Origin: Leptoclinus maculatus
Taxonomy: Eukaryota > Chordata > Actinopteri > Perciformes > Stichaeidae
Direction: 5' to 3'
DNA: 64,000 nt
Assembly: GCA_032191485.1 (NCBI GenBank)
Contig: JAVDOI010000016.1
Coordinates: forward strand, 8,342,270 to 8,406,269
Program-made: the position numbers and the translations under genes
In this document: piece after piece, positions 10,657-21,659 of the stretch
Layout of the letters: each line of letters opens with the position of its first letter
How positions within the stretch are numbered: position 1 is the first letter of the stretch
The notes under the pieces: generated by a model
Told to the model about the DNA's origin: nothing
Databases searched by the model: none
The model's input: only the letters and a program-made list of their open reading frames with translations

Positions 10657-11083
10657 AGTTATATGGCCGCAGCTTTTCTTTTCTTTCGCTACGATGTGCT
10701 TTTTGCTCCTCTTTTCTATAGCCCTCAGACATCATTAGAGCCACCCAGCGTGCGACTCCTTTCCACCACCTTCCATTTTCCGTTCTATCATTTTCCTCTC
10801 CCCGTCCCTCATATCTCAACCCTCCTGCCACTCTTCCTCCCTCCCTCCCTCCCTCCCTCGCTCGCTCCCTCCCTCTCCTTCCTGGGGCCCCGTGCGGGAG
10901 CTGCCATAACAGGAGGTGGAATGGATTCATTTGCTCTAATGTGGTTTGGGCTGCAGCGTGGCACGGCACAGAGCGACACTTTCTCCCAGTGCACGGGGCG
11001 TCTCTCCCTCTCTTTCTCTCTCTCTGTGTCTGCAGTTCATGTGTTTTCAAACAGGCCAATCAACACCACTCAGCTGTGCTGGC

Positions 11084-11084
11084 C

Positions 11085-11134
<50 letters not shown>
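11084..11134. repeat. (CT)n microsatellite
   Basis: This is a CT array with one CCC interruption near 11094, followed about 40 bp later by a (CA)n array (11174-11207). Confidence 0.93.
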
Positions 11135-11136
<2 letters not shown>

Positions 11137-12164
11137 ACAATCTCTGTCTGTAAAAAGCCACCAGCCTTCTCTCTCACACTCACACACACACACACACACA
11201 CACACACTATTATCTGTAGTGGCAAACTCCCACAGCCAGAGAGTCCCTTTTTGCTCTCATTGCCTTTATTTTCTCCAGTCTACTCCACTTTCCCTTCATT
11301 TTTTATAAACCTACTTCCACCATCATACGCCTGCTTTTCTGCCTTGTTTCATTCTCTGCATTATTTTGTTAATCCTCTCCTCCACTAATCTCCCCCTAGC
11401 CCCCCTTTTTCTCTCCCGGCAAAGCCAAACTATTGGCCCCATCGCTCCCCACGGCCTTTATAAAAACTCAACAGCCATCATAACCACCGGCCTCAATACA
11501 AATTTGAAGTGACTCGTCCCAGGAGGTGGTGGAAAAAAAAATTAACTCTAAATGTTGCTGTTTGTTTATCTTCTGTTTTAATGTGACAACCGCAGGGGCA
11601 CCGGGCAGCTATGTGACACCCAACACTGCAATGCAAACAGCTGTGATGTGGGGACACGTGAGCTGCTCTGCTGCCGTCTATAAATATGGAGCTTCAGTTG
11701 CGGAGTATTGCAGGTATGCGCCACCAGATACCCCCGGGAGCAGCCGATTATTTCACCACTCAGTGGGTGAGATCAGAAAAAAAGCACCATGTACTAAGTG
11801 AGCACAGAGGTGCCCTCTCTATCAGCTAATAGGGACTGCGTGAGACGTCGATATTATAATGTGTGGAGCTGAATGCATTGATATTGGCGGCGTGGTAATA
11901 TTTTAGGTATTGCTTTAAGAAGGTACTTACTCAGTTTGTTGATTAATTGATTCATGGTTCCTCTGTACGATCTCTGGTCTTAAGTAATGTCTTCAAGTTG
12001 CTTGTTTTAAGTTTACAGTGAAAAACAAAAAGCAACAAATCCAGCAAGTTTATTTCCCAAGGGAGCTGGTGGGGACCCAAAACAGAGCAAAAAGGAGAGC
12101 AGAATATTGAACATTTGCCTTGTGGCCTGAGATTTGACGAATAAGCAACTGTTAACTAACAAGT

Positions 12165-12189
12165 TCACCGTATCGACTTGATACGGTGA
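12165..12189. repeat. 10-bp perfect inverted repeat with 5-base loop
   Basis: TCACCGTATC (12165-12174) and its exact complement (12180-12189) flank the loop GACTT. It sits at the left edge of an unusual CCGCC/CCGG-rich segment (12190-12600), which may be a decayed element. No terminator function applies in a vertebrate genome. Confidence 0.75.
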
Positions 12190-13690
12190 TGATTTGTCCC
12201 CGCTGTGTTTACAGCTTTTTGTGCTGCCTCAAAGTCTCAACAAAAAAGTCAGTTATTGCAGGTTTGAGCCGCCGGCATACTTCGCCGGAACTGCTCATCA
12301 GACGGTTGAAAGAATTCGGAAACACCGCCACCCGCCGATTTCAGATCACCTGAAGGCGGAGGATGGGGGGTTCTGTCCGACCATTTCTGAAAACTCTGCA
12401 CAACCGATAATCGGACGTTCACTCCACTTCACACCAGAAATTGTCCGGCTGTGCAGAGGTGAGAAAGCAGTCAGGGTTCTCCTTCCAGCTCTCCGTTTTC
12501 ATTCTTGGAGGAGAGACTGTCCGAAAATGTACCACGCACCATTAATGCAACATTTTCACCACATTTAAACTAAGACGGGCGGGTTTTTTTCTCGCACACT
12601 TTTAATTCCCGACTTACGAACTAGTACTGTTCAACCAAGCTCTATTGTAACCACAATGAAAACCCCCAGATGATGCCACATCACATCCTGAATCCTGGTA
12701 CAATATGTTATGAAAATACTACTCAGCTCGAGTGTCAGCAGACGTTGCTTTGTGTGGGCCCACGAGCCCATGTTTTGCTTTTTCATTGTCTCAAGTGCGT
12801 TAATAGGGAAAAGCCGTCTTTTCTAAGCATGAGATATGAAATCAGGTCACCCCCGAGCAGAGAACGGAGCTTGAGCCTCACATGATGAATGAATGAACTC
12901 CTTATTCCATAGAATGTTCCAGTTGCTGAGGACTATAAATACCAGCTGGAGAAGATTGTATGTCCTGGCTGCCATATACGATTTTCCACTGTCACGAAAA
13001 GGCAAGATTTTATCACTTGTGATGCACAAGGGATGAAGAAAGTACGTGTGAGTACGTGTGTGTGTGTAAGGCCAATGTGATTCCTTTATCACTGTACCAG
13101 GCCGTCATAAGACTGCCTTCAAAAAGCTGAGCCCTTTCAGTGAGAGTGCATAAATCTGAGGCTTTATTAAGTGGAATAACAGCAGTCTAGCACATTATTT
13201 TGAGAAGAACATACGAGGAGATGACAGTGTATCCGAGGCGAGTGATTGACAGGGCGGTCTGACAGGCTTGTGTAAAGCTAACCTTATGGGCCTGACTCCA
13301 GCAGAGCTGTTAGCTCACACTCCGCCCCCCCCCTGTGACTGCTGAATGGGTAAACTGACAAATTCCACGTCCTTCGGTTTCAGCGACGGCAAACTGCTGA
13401 CCCAAATGCAATTAAGCAACATCCACCGGGGTGAGCGTAACACATCGATGTACGGTAGCATACGAATGTGCATGTGATAGTCTACGCGGGGAGAGGGTGA
13501 TGAAGTGTGTGCAGAAAAAGAGAGACACGGAGAGACAGGGGGGCAGAGAGTGAGACTTACAAAGAGCGAGTGTGATTCAATCTGCTCAGTAAGCCATGAA
13601 ATGGTATTGGTGTCATTAGGGAGAGCAAAAATATATCTGTCTGCCCTCCATTCCCCTTGTCTTTGACATTCAAAAAGCATGATCTCTGCT

Positions 13691-13709
13691 AAAAAAAAAA
13701 AAAAAAAAA
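13691..13709. repeat. poly-A run, 19 bases
   Basis: This is a pure A homopolymer. No body of a retrotransposed sequence was recognised upstream, so a retroposon tail is possible but unsupported. Confidence 0.9.
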
Positions 13710-13739
13710 CTCTCTGCACTTAGTGGAACAAAACGACCG

Positions 13740-14340
13740 ACGGCGCCGCAGCTCCTATCGAGCCATCTTTATTTCACCCTCTGATCTTTGATGCAACAAA
13801 TCCCATTAACCATTAATATACAATAAATATACATTCTGAAGCATTTACAATTAGAAATCATGCTGAAATCACACACATCGCAGCCAGTACAGCACAGAAA
13901 CAGGCCAAAGACTCGAGAAAGCTGTGCAAGGATTTGCGATATAAAATAAAACCGTATTCGATGCACTCGTCAATCCCCACAAAACTGATCAACAGCACTG
14001 AGTACATTCTGTGGACGAAGGACAGAGTCATTGGATGATCCATAATATCTGAGGGAAGTATCTATTGCATCAAAAAATACACTAAAAACAGACAAATGCT
14101 GGTAATTAACGGTCAATAAAGCAACTCAAAATGGCCATCAGATCACAGATTATTTTCTCTGCAACAACTTTCCTAAAGATTATGGTGTGATGGCATCTAC
14201 AGACAATATCCAAATGTAGCCTGGACGACTAGAAAATCTGCCAACATAATATATTCAAGCATTAAAATTGGTTCAATCGGGTGAGTGGTACAGTTTTAAC
14301 TGATGGTAGGTAGCGGAAAGAATGCTCTGTACACGCCGTC
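13740..14340. other. AT-rich single-copy-looking stretch
   Basis: It has no simple repeats. It is AT-rich with several TTAAT/ATTAA cores and short GCGCC-rich flanks at 13738-13760. Stop codons are frequent in all frames. It could be a conserved regulatory block or plain intron; I recognise nothing specific. Confidence 0.25.
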
Positions 14341-15120
14341 AAGCCATGTTTCTGTCATCCGATAAACACGCTATACAACTAAGTGTTTCTCTCTCTCTCT
14401 CTCTCTCTTTCTTTATTGATTTAGCCACCACCCTGCCTACAGTAGAGCAGCCCTAGAGCTGGTACAGACTCAGGGCCTCGTTCAAGGGCACTAGAACAAG
14501 ACCGATGTTTGCTCGTACATGCACCGGGTCCTCTGATCGCAGCGTGTGTGTGTGTGTGTGTGACCAGCAACGCAATAAATACAAACATATCCTGTTTTCA
14601 AGCTTTTGCACGCTCCCGAGTGGAAATCCTTTGACAAGTGGATTTCTACTGAAACAGCTAAATAACCTTAGAGACAGCGAGACCTTCCTACACATGTAGA
14701 GGGGAGAGTGATGCACTCATTCATCCTGCTCTGTGTGTGTGTTCACCACTGTGTGTCAGAGTGAGGGTATGAGTAGCAAAGAACACCAAACATCTGCTTG
14801 CTGTGAAAATGAAACAGCCTTAATGGTGTGCACAGAACACCGGTTTCATTCACTGAAGGGACAATCCAGACAGGTAGTATTTGGCAGGGCGAGCGCAAAA
14901 AAAAAAGAACCAGCGTTGAAAGGCTAATGTGCTTCACAGCAGCTTTTCACAAAACACTCTCTCAGTGCTACAAAGTACTCCACTGGTGTGTGTGTGTGCG
15001 TGTTTATTTGTGATCTCAAGCATCGTTGTACAAAGTCCATCCTCTATCGGCTTATCTTCACGCATGCATGTGTGCAAAAAACATGTCGAAATGATGTTGA
15101 CATAGCAGAGAGAGAGAGAG
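14341..15120. other. gene-free stretch with short CT and GT arrays
   Basis: (CT)n lies at 14389-14408 and GT runs at 14543-14562 and 14985-14998. The rest is non-repetitive with no recognised gene, and short frames in both directions lack any familiar motif. Confidence 0.4.
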
Positions 15121-15122
15121 AG

Positions 15123-15170
15123 ACAAACACACATCTTCAAGCCTCCAGAGGCTTGAAGATGTGTGTTTGT
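15123..15170. repeat. perfect 23-bp inverted repeat with 2-base spacer
   Basis: Bases 15123-15145 and 15148-15170 are exact reverse complements around the spacer CA (15146-15147), giving a 48-bp near-perfect palindrome. It lies directly after a (GA)n run (15106-15122). Such an extended perfect hairpin is far beyond chance. It could be the closed end of a foldback element, or a quasi-palindrome corrected by template switching. Confidence 0.95.
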
Positions 15171-15419
15171 GAACTGATATGCTCTAAAACGTTATTCTAC
15201 CGCGGCTCTGCTTTTTTTGGAGATTCGAGGTATGTGTAGAAGGGAGTGCAGGCGGAGACGAGACAGACGAATAAGACGGGAAGGGAGAAAAACACTCATA
15301 CGACATATTACATGTTAGTGGGAGGCAGGGAGAGACGTGCACGGAGAGATATGGGGGGGGGGAATGGTTGCAGAGAGAGATGGCGAGAGGTCATCCCCGG
15401 GTAATTTGTTTTGGTCCTC

Positions 15420-16110
15420 TCAGAGCGCAGACACACAGGGAGCAGGTAAACCAATTACAGTGTGACATGAATCACTAAGACCTACAGGCAGCCACGAAGC
15501 AGCCAGGCCGGCCAGGCCAGCGAGCCGGGGCGGCCAAGCTAGCGGACAGAGTGCACGCGCCGTCTCTTTCCCCCCTAAACGAGGGTCAATCCCGAGCCAC
15601 AGCCAGCGCATCCTCCCTCGACCGTGATTGCGCATCTGGAAAAGAAACACGGTCATCGATCCCGACGCTGAATATGCAATTGCTGTGCAAATTTGCACAA
15701 ACTTCTACGGTGGCTTCGGTCGGCGATACAGCAATCTAATCTGACAAGATTGTATTCCACCCCGTCTCAGGAACACAAACAATGGCTGCTTCGAGGAAGG
15801 CACAAAGGTTTGGATGTCAGATCCCGATGGATGTCAACGGCGAGCTGAATTCTCCAGGGGGACGGTTTGGGAGTATTTACACAACGACGATTTACGCAAT
15901 TAGTTTAATTTCATTCATCGCCCGACGGCTGTCAAAACCATGTCGCGTCAGGCCCCACTGGCTACAACACAACTGAGACGCGGGCGACAACTTGTAAACA
16001 AACAATCGTCTAGGCCCCTTTCTCCGCAGCGAAAGCCTTAATCCTCGGGTTGACGCTAAACCGACGCCAGCGTCACCAAAACCCGCCAGAGAGAGGACGG
16101 AGTTGACGAG
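15420..16110. promoter_or_regulatory. CpG-rich single-copy block, candidate regulatory island
   Basis: CpG dinucleotides are clearly denser here than in the neighbouring sequence, for example over 15540-15660 and 15940-16110, and there are no microsatellites. It includes a 14-bp palindrome with octamer-like cores at 15685-15698 and several ATTA cores around 15896-15916. It could be a CpG-island promoter with a non-coding zmiz1 exon, or a developmental enhancer. No start codon with a recognisable protein follows in either direction. Confidence 0.35.
15685..15698. promoter_or_regulatory. 14-bp palindrome with two octamer-like (POU) half sites
   Basis: GTGCAAATTTGCAC is its own reverse complement and contains TGCAAAT on both strands, as in POU/octamer sites. 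It lies inside the CpG-rich block. Binding is inference. Confidence 0.4.
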
Positions 16111-16599
16111 GAGCGGGGATTGGACTGGATTAGATATCGCCTTGGCACTTGGGTTTGTATTTGATGTGGCCTCGGTGCATGTTGTAGATTCAGGAAGAGT
16201 AAATATTTGATGAAGGACGTTATGGTGTTGGGCTTGCTGCTGCCAGGGGCTGTTCTAAGGGAGCAACTAATAAAGACAGCAGCGGGCGGATTGTCGATCG
16301 CGGCCGGTGGCTGAGCTGAAGTGGCCGGAGAGAGAGAGAGAGAGAGAGAGGGAGAGCCCGTCGCCCCCTCAACATGTTTACCAAAAGCACCGGGTCTCCT
16401 AATGCAAAGATAGCTCGACTGTAGATCAGTATGCACTCTCTCTCGCACACACACGGACACCAGTGGGGCTGCAGTGACACACAGTTGGAGGAGATTTCCT
16501 AAAATGTTAAATCTACCATGTTGCTGCCCCTTGAAATTAATAAGGGCCTCTGAACTGCTCTCTGAGAGCCACTAACTGGCCATTTGCACTGTCTGGCTC

Positions 16600-16960
16600 C
16601 ACTGGAAAAAAAAAAAGGCACTCCTTTCTTATTCTCACCAAACCTTTTCGCTCTCTCCCCCCCTTTTTTTTCTTTCTTTCTCTTCCCTCCGTCTTCACTC
16701 CATCACACCCGCTGCTCGCTTTTACTCCGTCTGTCTGTTTCACCCCACAGTTTCCTGTCTTTCTTCCCTCCATCTCTTTTGTCTTCCTTCCATCTCCACC
16801 CTCTTCATCTCAGTCCCTCTCTCTCTCCTCTCTTTCCAGCAAACACCCCCCTCCCTCCCTCCCTCTCTCTCCTCCTGACTCCTTGTTCCCTCCCTCCCAC
16901 CTCCTCCTCTTTTCTCTCTCTCTCTCTCTCTCTCCATTCCTCTGGCCCTAAAACCAGCCC
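16600..16960. repeat. long polypyrimidine tract (polypurine on the zmiz1 strand)
   Basis: Over about 340 bp the plus strand is overwhelmingly C and T, including pure runs, CCCT repeats (16853-16870) and (CT)n at 16915-16934. It encodes only Ser/Leu/Pro-rich shadows. Mirror-like parts of such a tract can form triplex (H-) DNA. On the minus strand it would be a GA-rich stretch of a pre-mRNA. Confidence 0.8.
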
Positions 16961-17149
16961 CTCGGCCGCCCGCTTGCGCTCACTCTGATGGCTGTTACCA
17001 TGACAACCCTGTTCTTTCAGCTCTTGCAAAATAATGAAGACAATGTGTTTTCCATTTAGATGAGTTTTCTGGCGCAGCGGGGAGATATGGAGTGTCCATC
17101 TTGCCTCCTCTTTCACTGCGGAGGAAATGTAATAAAAAAGGGGTTTCTA

Positions 17150-17184
<35 letters not shown>

Positions 17185-18469
17185 ACTCCTTCGCACTGCC
17201 TCTCTCCCGCTCCACACACACACAAGTTAGGGTGCTGTGTAAGCCAGCTGGGTGGTAAAGTGAGCTCAGTGTTTTTACCACAGGGGGGGAGAGAATGGCA
17301 GCAAAGGGTAACGTCTGGCTGGTGTTGCAACAAAGCATCTGCAGCGTTTGTTTGCCTCTGCAGCGTCACCATCCGTGTAGGAAAAAAAGACAACAACCTG
17401 ATTGACAGGTCGAGATGGGACTCTGCTGATTATAAGAACTGCAATGAAACCCGGTGGCCAACTTGTCTGTGATAGACTTCAGAGTCCCGCACCCTGTTGT
17501 CAAACCCCAGCTCTGACGATGATAAACTGGGAACATTTCAAGTCTTCTTTGGGATTTATTTTGTGGGGGGGGGGGGGGGGGGGGGGGGGGACTTATTGGT
17601 GATATTTTCACAGCATAATGCTCCAGTGCGGTAATAAATGCCATGACAGCTAAAATTGATGGAATGGGCTCGCTTTTCTTTCTATCACTGATGTGGATTT
17701 ATTTACTTGCACAGCACACGGAGGGAACTGCAATCCAAACCACTTGTTAAGGGCGGGAAAGAAACATTTACGCGTCTCCGAGACATAACTCAGTTGCAAC
17801 ATCCAGGCATTTCTTTTTCCAGGGGTTTCAACGTAAACAAAACAAATCTGGATCCTTTATTGCTTTATTTCTAATGAAAGCAGTGTTGCAATGAAAAGCT
17901 CGAGCTGTGAAAGGAAAAAGTAAACTTTGAATGAGTCTCTATGTCTAAAGTTAAAGATGAAATACTGACTAAATGGAGCGCTTTCGTCTGTGGTTCTCAG
18001 CAGTTTGTGCTCATATGCTGTTTTAAAAATAACATGCCGACATTTTAAATACTGAGGCAATACTGATCAGCATGGGTCAGGTTTGGTTTTTCTGGATCGC
18101 ACACACTCAGGGCACACCGTCTGTAAAATACCTCTTTGAGAAAACATATAACCCTCTGCCCGAGAGAGAGAGAAGAGGCACATATGAGAGGAATAGAGAG
18201 AGGGAGCAGTATAATATGTGTATGTCGGTGTGTTTACAGTGGAAATAGTGAGTCTGGGACATTTTCTTTGGGTCTCTTTTCCAGTGTTTATGGAGAGCGG
18301 TGAGGAACAACACTTCCTGAGAGGAAAGCCAGCTTTCCGAACCCAAACCCTTTTCCAAGCCCTGCAGACGGGGAACGCTCTGTCTCCAATTTATGTTTTC
18401 CACCCAGCGCCGCGTAAACACGAGTGTTGAAAAACTGGTGTGCGTGTGCATGGGCGTGTTTCAGATAAT

Positions 18470-18508
<39 letters not shown>

Positions 18509-18835
18509 GCGAAGGCAAGACAGATGAGCCAAAACAGATCAGAACGCAGAGATAGCCCAGCAGTGTTCACCAGCTGTAACGGACCTTTTTTCATGAAGAA
18601 ACTGCCACGAGGAGGTGATATTAAGAGGGTCAAGCGCCATCTAAAGCCCACTCCGCTGACCTCCTCCTACTACTCCTTCTCTCTCCGGCCTGGCAACACA
18701 CCGGTGACAGAGGGATATATAAAGAAAGCTGGGAGGAGAATCTCTCCTATACTCTCCTTCTCTCCGTCTCCGTCTCTCTCTCTCTCCCTGCCGACCGCCC
18801 TCCGCTCATTCTTAATTACATCCAGATCAGACTAT
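16961..18835. other. gene-free stretch with microsatellites
   Basis: (CT)n lies at 17153-17181, poly-G at 17565-17590 and (CA)n at 18474-18506. Between them is ordinary non-repetitive sequence. I found no exon with recognisable residues. Confidence 0.5.
17565..17590. repeat. poly-G run, 26 bases
   Basis: This is the longest pure G homopolymer in the window. It is prone to length change and to sequencing error, and can form G-quadruplexes. Confidence 0.92.
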
Positions 18836-18839
18836 TAAA

Positions 18840-19040
18840 AAGCCAGTTTGCTTTTAACAACACCTACAGGGAGTGAAGGAGGGCTTTCCTCAGCCAGCGA
18901 ACATATCCAATCAAATCAGGCTCCTGGCCTTGACAGATTTTGTGGCCAATTAAAATGACGCACTAACACAAAGCAAGGCTAATGATTATTTTCACGGTTG
19001 ACTAGTGTTTTGATTAAAACAGCACTCCACTGATTTAGCG
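18840..19040. promoter_or_regulatory. candidate conserved non-coding element
   Basis: This is a repeat-free block with clustered TAAT/ATTA, CCAAT, AATCAAATCA (TALE/Pbx-like) and TGATTAAAAC motifs (18905-19018). This density of homeodomain-type sites without repeats is the usual look of a deeply conserved developmental enhancer. That is a judgement by eye. Confidence 0.4.
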
Positions 19041-19565
19041 TTGTCAAACTCACTATGGGCAGTTTTTGGAGAGAAAAAAAAGGATCAAATCAATGCAGCA
19101 GAACCAGAGGTATCGTTTTTTTTTTATTCCAATCATTCTTCTCCCTCGTCAAAAAAACCTGGCGCCTACATTACCCACAATGCAACTCGACTGCCAACGG
19201 GTCAGACCAAAATTCAGATGCCTTATGCTGAAGCACCCAGGAAGAGCGCCAGGCTGTGGAGCACATTTTACATAGTGTAACGAATTCTCTTTACACATCC
19301 ACGGGTATGCTAGTAACGGCTAATGTAGCTTCAAGCAGAGATGGGGAGTGGGCTACAGAGGGGTGGCGAGCTCACGTCATTCTAACTCCACAACCACCAG
19401 ATTCCTTTTTTTCATTTTCAAACAACCAACGATGAATCAGTTAAGCTCTCTCTGGAGCACATACTGTATTCAGTAGACCTGTTGACAGACTTTGATATGT
19501 AAGATCTGTGGTGTTCCCCCTTAATCGAGTAATTGTTAAGTCAAGGAAATGTCACAGAATAGAGA
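19041..19565. other. gene-free stretch, nothing recognised
   Basis: Non-repetitive apart from A and T homopolymers of 7-11 bases. There is no recognisable coding or RNA gene signal. Confidence 0.3.
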
Positions 19566-19569
19566 AAAG

Positions 19570-19815
19570 CGTCCATCGCTGCTTCCATAGCTAAAGGCTT
19601 TGTCTTCAAAACTCCAAAATATTTAAATTACATCCATACAAAGCTAAAAAAAACAAAACAAATGTGCACCATTCAGAAGCTGGAACCAGTGACTGTTTGG
19701 CATTTTTGCTTCACAAATTACTTTAACCGTGAATCGATAATCAAAACTGTTGTTGATTAACTTTCTCTGACTCTTGGCTGTTCAATTAAGAGACCATCAT
19801 TTCAGCACTAAAAGC
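19570..19815. mobile_element. relic of the ATCGATTAAT-type fish foldback repeat (copy 1)
   Basis: It contains in order CAGAAGCTGGAACCAG, GTTTGGCATTTTTGCTTCA, GTGAATCGATAATCAAAAC and TGTTGTTGATTAACTTTCTC, then a CATCATTTCAGCACT end. These follow a short dispersed repeat, very common in percomorph sequences as I recall it, whose ends carry runs of ATTAATCGATTAATCG. It has no coding capacity and is decayed. Related copies lie at 21372-21520, 22523-22850 and 61285-61495. Confidence 0.65.
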
Positions 19816-20122
19816 TGATTGCAGCCGCTCTGCAGAGCCAGCTGAGAAAATTCCTCGTCTTGTGTGTGTGAAGTTGTTGGAGCTGGATGCATCATCCGTC
19901 AGCTCTCCGCTGTTTGAAGTGCAGGGAGGTGGTGACAACTCCCCGCGTGTGCCGGTGTATACGTTTAAACAAACCTAATCATCAGCTACAGAAACGCCGT
20001 CATATCGCCTTCTTTTCTTACGTTGTTTACACGCCCGCTGCAAGGTAAAAACCACCCGCGTTTGATCCTCAAAGGGTACACCGCCAGTGATGCACAGACA
20101 AACACATGTAAAAATACAAGGT

Positions 20123-20147
20123 GGGGGGGGGGGGGGGGGGGGGGGGG
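20123..20147. repeat. poly-G run, 25 bases
   Basis: This is a pure G homopolymer on the plus strand. Confidence 0.92.
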
Positions 20148-20386
20148 TTGCACACTATATAGTTCCATATGTGTACAGTGATGGCAGCCTTTTGATGAGA
20201 AGGTTGCCCGTATGGGGGCTTAAAAGTGCTCCAGTTGCCTCCCGCACGCATCCATTTTTGATGTTCAGCTGGTGGCGGGAAACAGAGTCTGAGCTCCGGG
20301 CTCTCTGATCTTCTCAAGACACTCCTGTCAAAAACAACACGATGTGGACTGTAACAGTCTCATCTGTGGGTTTACAAATGTGAGCC

Positions 20387-20388
<2 letters not shown>

Positions 20389-20419
<31 letters not shown>
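20389..20419. repeat. (TG)n array, first half of an inverted pair
   Basis: This is a 31-bp TG array. It faces the (CA)32 array at 20507-20570 across an 87-bp spacer, so either strand could fold into a long hairpin. Confidence 0.93.
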
Positions 20420-20420
<1 letters not shown>

Positions 20421-20504
20421 GTTGTGCCACCAGGTGTTGGTTTTTGTCTGTGTACTCAAATGTCTGCCTCTCTCTGTGATACTATTGTCCACTGCCACCT
20501 GCAG

Positions 20505-20506
<2 letters not shown>

Positions 20507-20570
<64 letters not shown>
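20507..20570. repeat. (CA)32 array, second half of an inverted pair
   Basis: This is an uninterrupted 64-bp CA array, complementary to the TG array at 20389-20419. Confidence 0.96.
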
Positions 20571-20572
<2 letters not shown>

Positions 20573-20754
20573 TCCCAACAGATCAAAACACTGCACTCCA
20601 TCAAATCCAGGGAAAAGCCTGTTTACCGATGATCTGGCGTGGAGACAACAGGCGGCGCGCGGGGGGGTGGGGGGGGGGGGTGAAGAGAGGGGGAGAGGGA
20701 GAAAGAGAGAGGTGAGGGGTGAGAGTGGTCGAGGGAGGGAGGCAATCAGGGAGC

Positions 20755-20950
20755 GGCCAACTGCAGGGGCTTTATTATCAACCATTGTAAAGGAGCTAGG
20801 TGGGATAATTGGTCTCCTAAGCTCAATGCGCAGCATGCATTTTTAATGAGCTCACACTGTTGCTCATTTAATATATAGGCGAGAGATTGCAGATGAGGAG
20901 GAAATGCTGATGTTTATAGAGAAGGGCGGCGCTGGTTTGGCTTCTCTTGT
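20755..20950. promoter_or_regulatory. candidate conserved non-coding element
   Basis: This is a repeat-free block with TTTATTATCAACC, GGGATAATTGG, GCATTTTTAATGAGC and CATTTAATATATAG motifs: TAAT cores in both orientations packed into under 150 bp. It lies directly after a G-rich low-complexity run (20655-20755). The texture strongly suggests a conserved homeodomain-regulated enhancer. It is not verifiable from one sequence. Confidence 0.42.
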
Positions 20951-21371
20951 TAATGCCGTTAGTAGTTTGTTGCATAATTGTTCAATAAATGTCTTATCGT
21001 GCCCGGAACGACTTCTTCTGAATCAACGGTTTAAACTGAGAGTGACACAAAGTACAAACTGTGCAGATTAGTATATGTATGTTTGGTATATGGTTAATTC
21101 AAGATATTTAGCCATACACATACAGACTGTACTACAGGGATTTTTCTTTGTGTTGTGATGTCACACGATTCACCGTGTCTCATAGGGCGTAAACGTTTTG
21201 TTGTCTGATGAATGATTCTATGATGAATTTATTGTTTTGCACACACGAATGTGGACTCAAATAACACACAACAGACTGTTTTGAACATCAGTGTGATCTT
21301 TTTGGGATATACTTTACACCAGTATTGGTAAAAATATTCTATGGCTGTTAATGTTGTGATATTGATATTTG
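20951..21371. other. AT-rich gene-free stretch
   Basis: No exon or simple repeat. AT-rich with scattered TTTATTG and ATAT motifs. The end (21325-21371) grades into the ATCGATTAAT-type repeat relic. Confidence 0.3.
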
Positions 21372-21520
21372 GGCTTCATTTTCATAATCGATTAATCTGC
21401 TGATTATTTTCTCTATTAGTAAATGAATCGTCTATAGAATGTCAGAAAATACAAAAAAAGAGAGAGACATCTTCAAATAGCTTGATTAGTCCGATCAACA
21501 GTCCGAAACCCAACCATGAG
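21372..21520 (+). mobile_element. relic of the ATCGATTAAT-type fish foldback repeat (copy 2)
   Basis: TTTCATAATCGATTAATCTG, then GATTATTTTCTCTATTAGT, GAATGTCAGAAAATAC, ACATCTTCAAATAGCTTG and CCGATCAACAGTCCGAAACC follow the 5' half of the repeat, with an extra AAAAAAAGAGAGAG insertion. It has no coding capacity. Confidence 0.7.
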
Positions 21521-21659
21521 ACCAAGCCCTCGTCTTCTGCTCTAGCAGGTGATATCAGAAACATTACTCTTTGATTTAAATAATACAAAATCTTCATTGT
21601 CTTCAGGGGGACAGGGAGGGAGGGTTAGCTACTGTGGACTTGAGAGGGTGATGGAGTCT

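Larger units (their letters stand above)
10291..13310. other. gene-free stretch with pyrimidine-rich low complexity
   Basis: From 10600 to 11420 the plus strand is dominated by C and T: a (TCC)n run at 10626-10650, a CCCT/CTCC run at 10833-10873, a (CT)n at 11084-11134 and a (CA)n at 11174-11207. The long frame over 10615-11388 is an artefact of this. 11430-12160 is ordinary non-repetitive sequence with no recognised gene. 12165-12660 and its hairpin are treated separately, and 12660-13310 holds nothing I recognise. Confidence 0.55.

Noticed and set aside
10615..11388. 257-residue open frame, the longest in the window
   Set aside because: It translates CT-, CCCT- and CA-repeat DNA into Leu/Ser/Pro/His-Thr runs. 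There is no domain, and frames on both strands are open for the same reason.
13691..13709. Poly-A as the tail of a retrogene or SINE
   Set aside because: No intronless gene copy, pol III promoter boxes or target duplication could be seen upstream.
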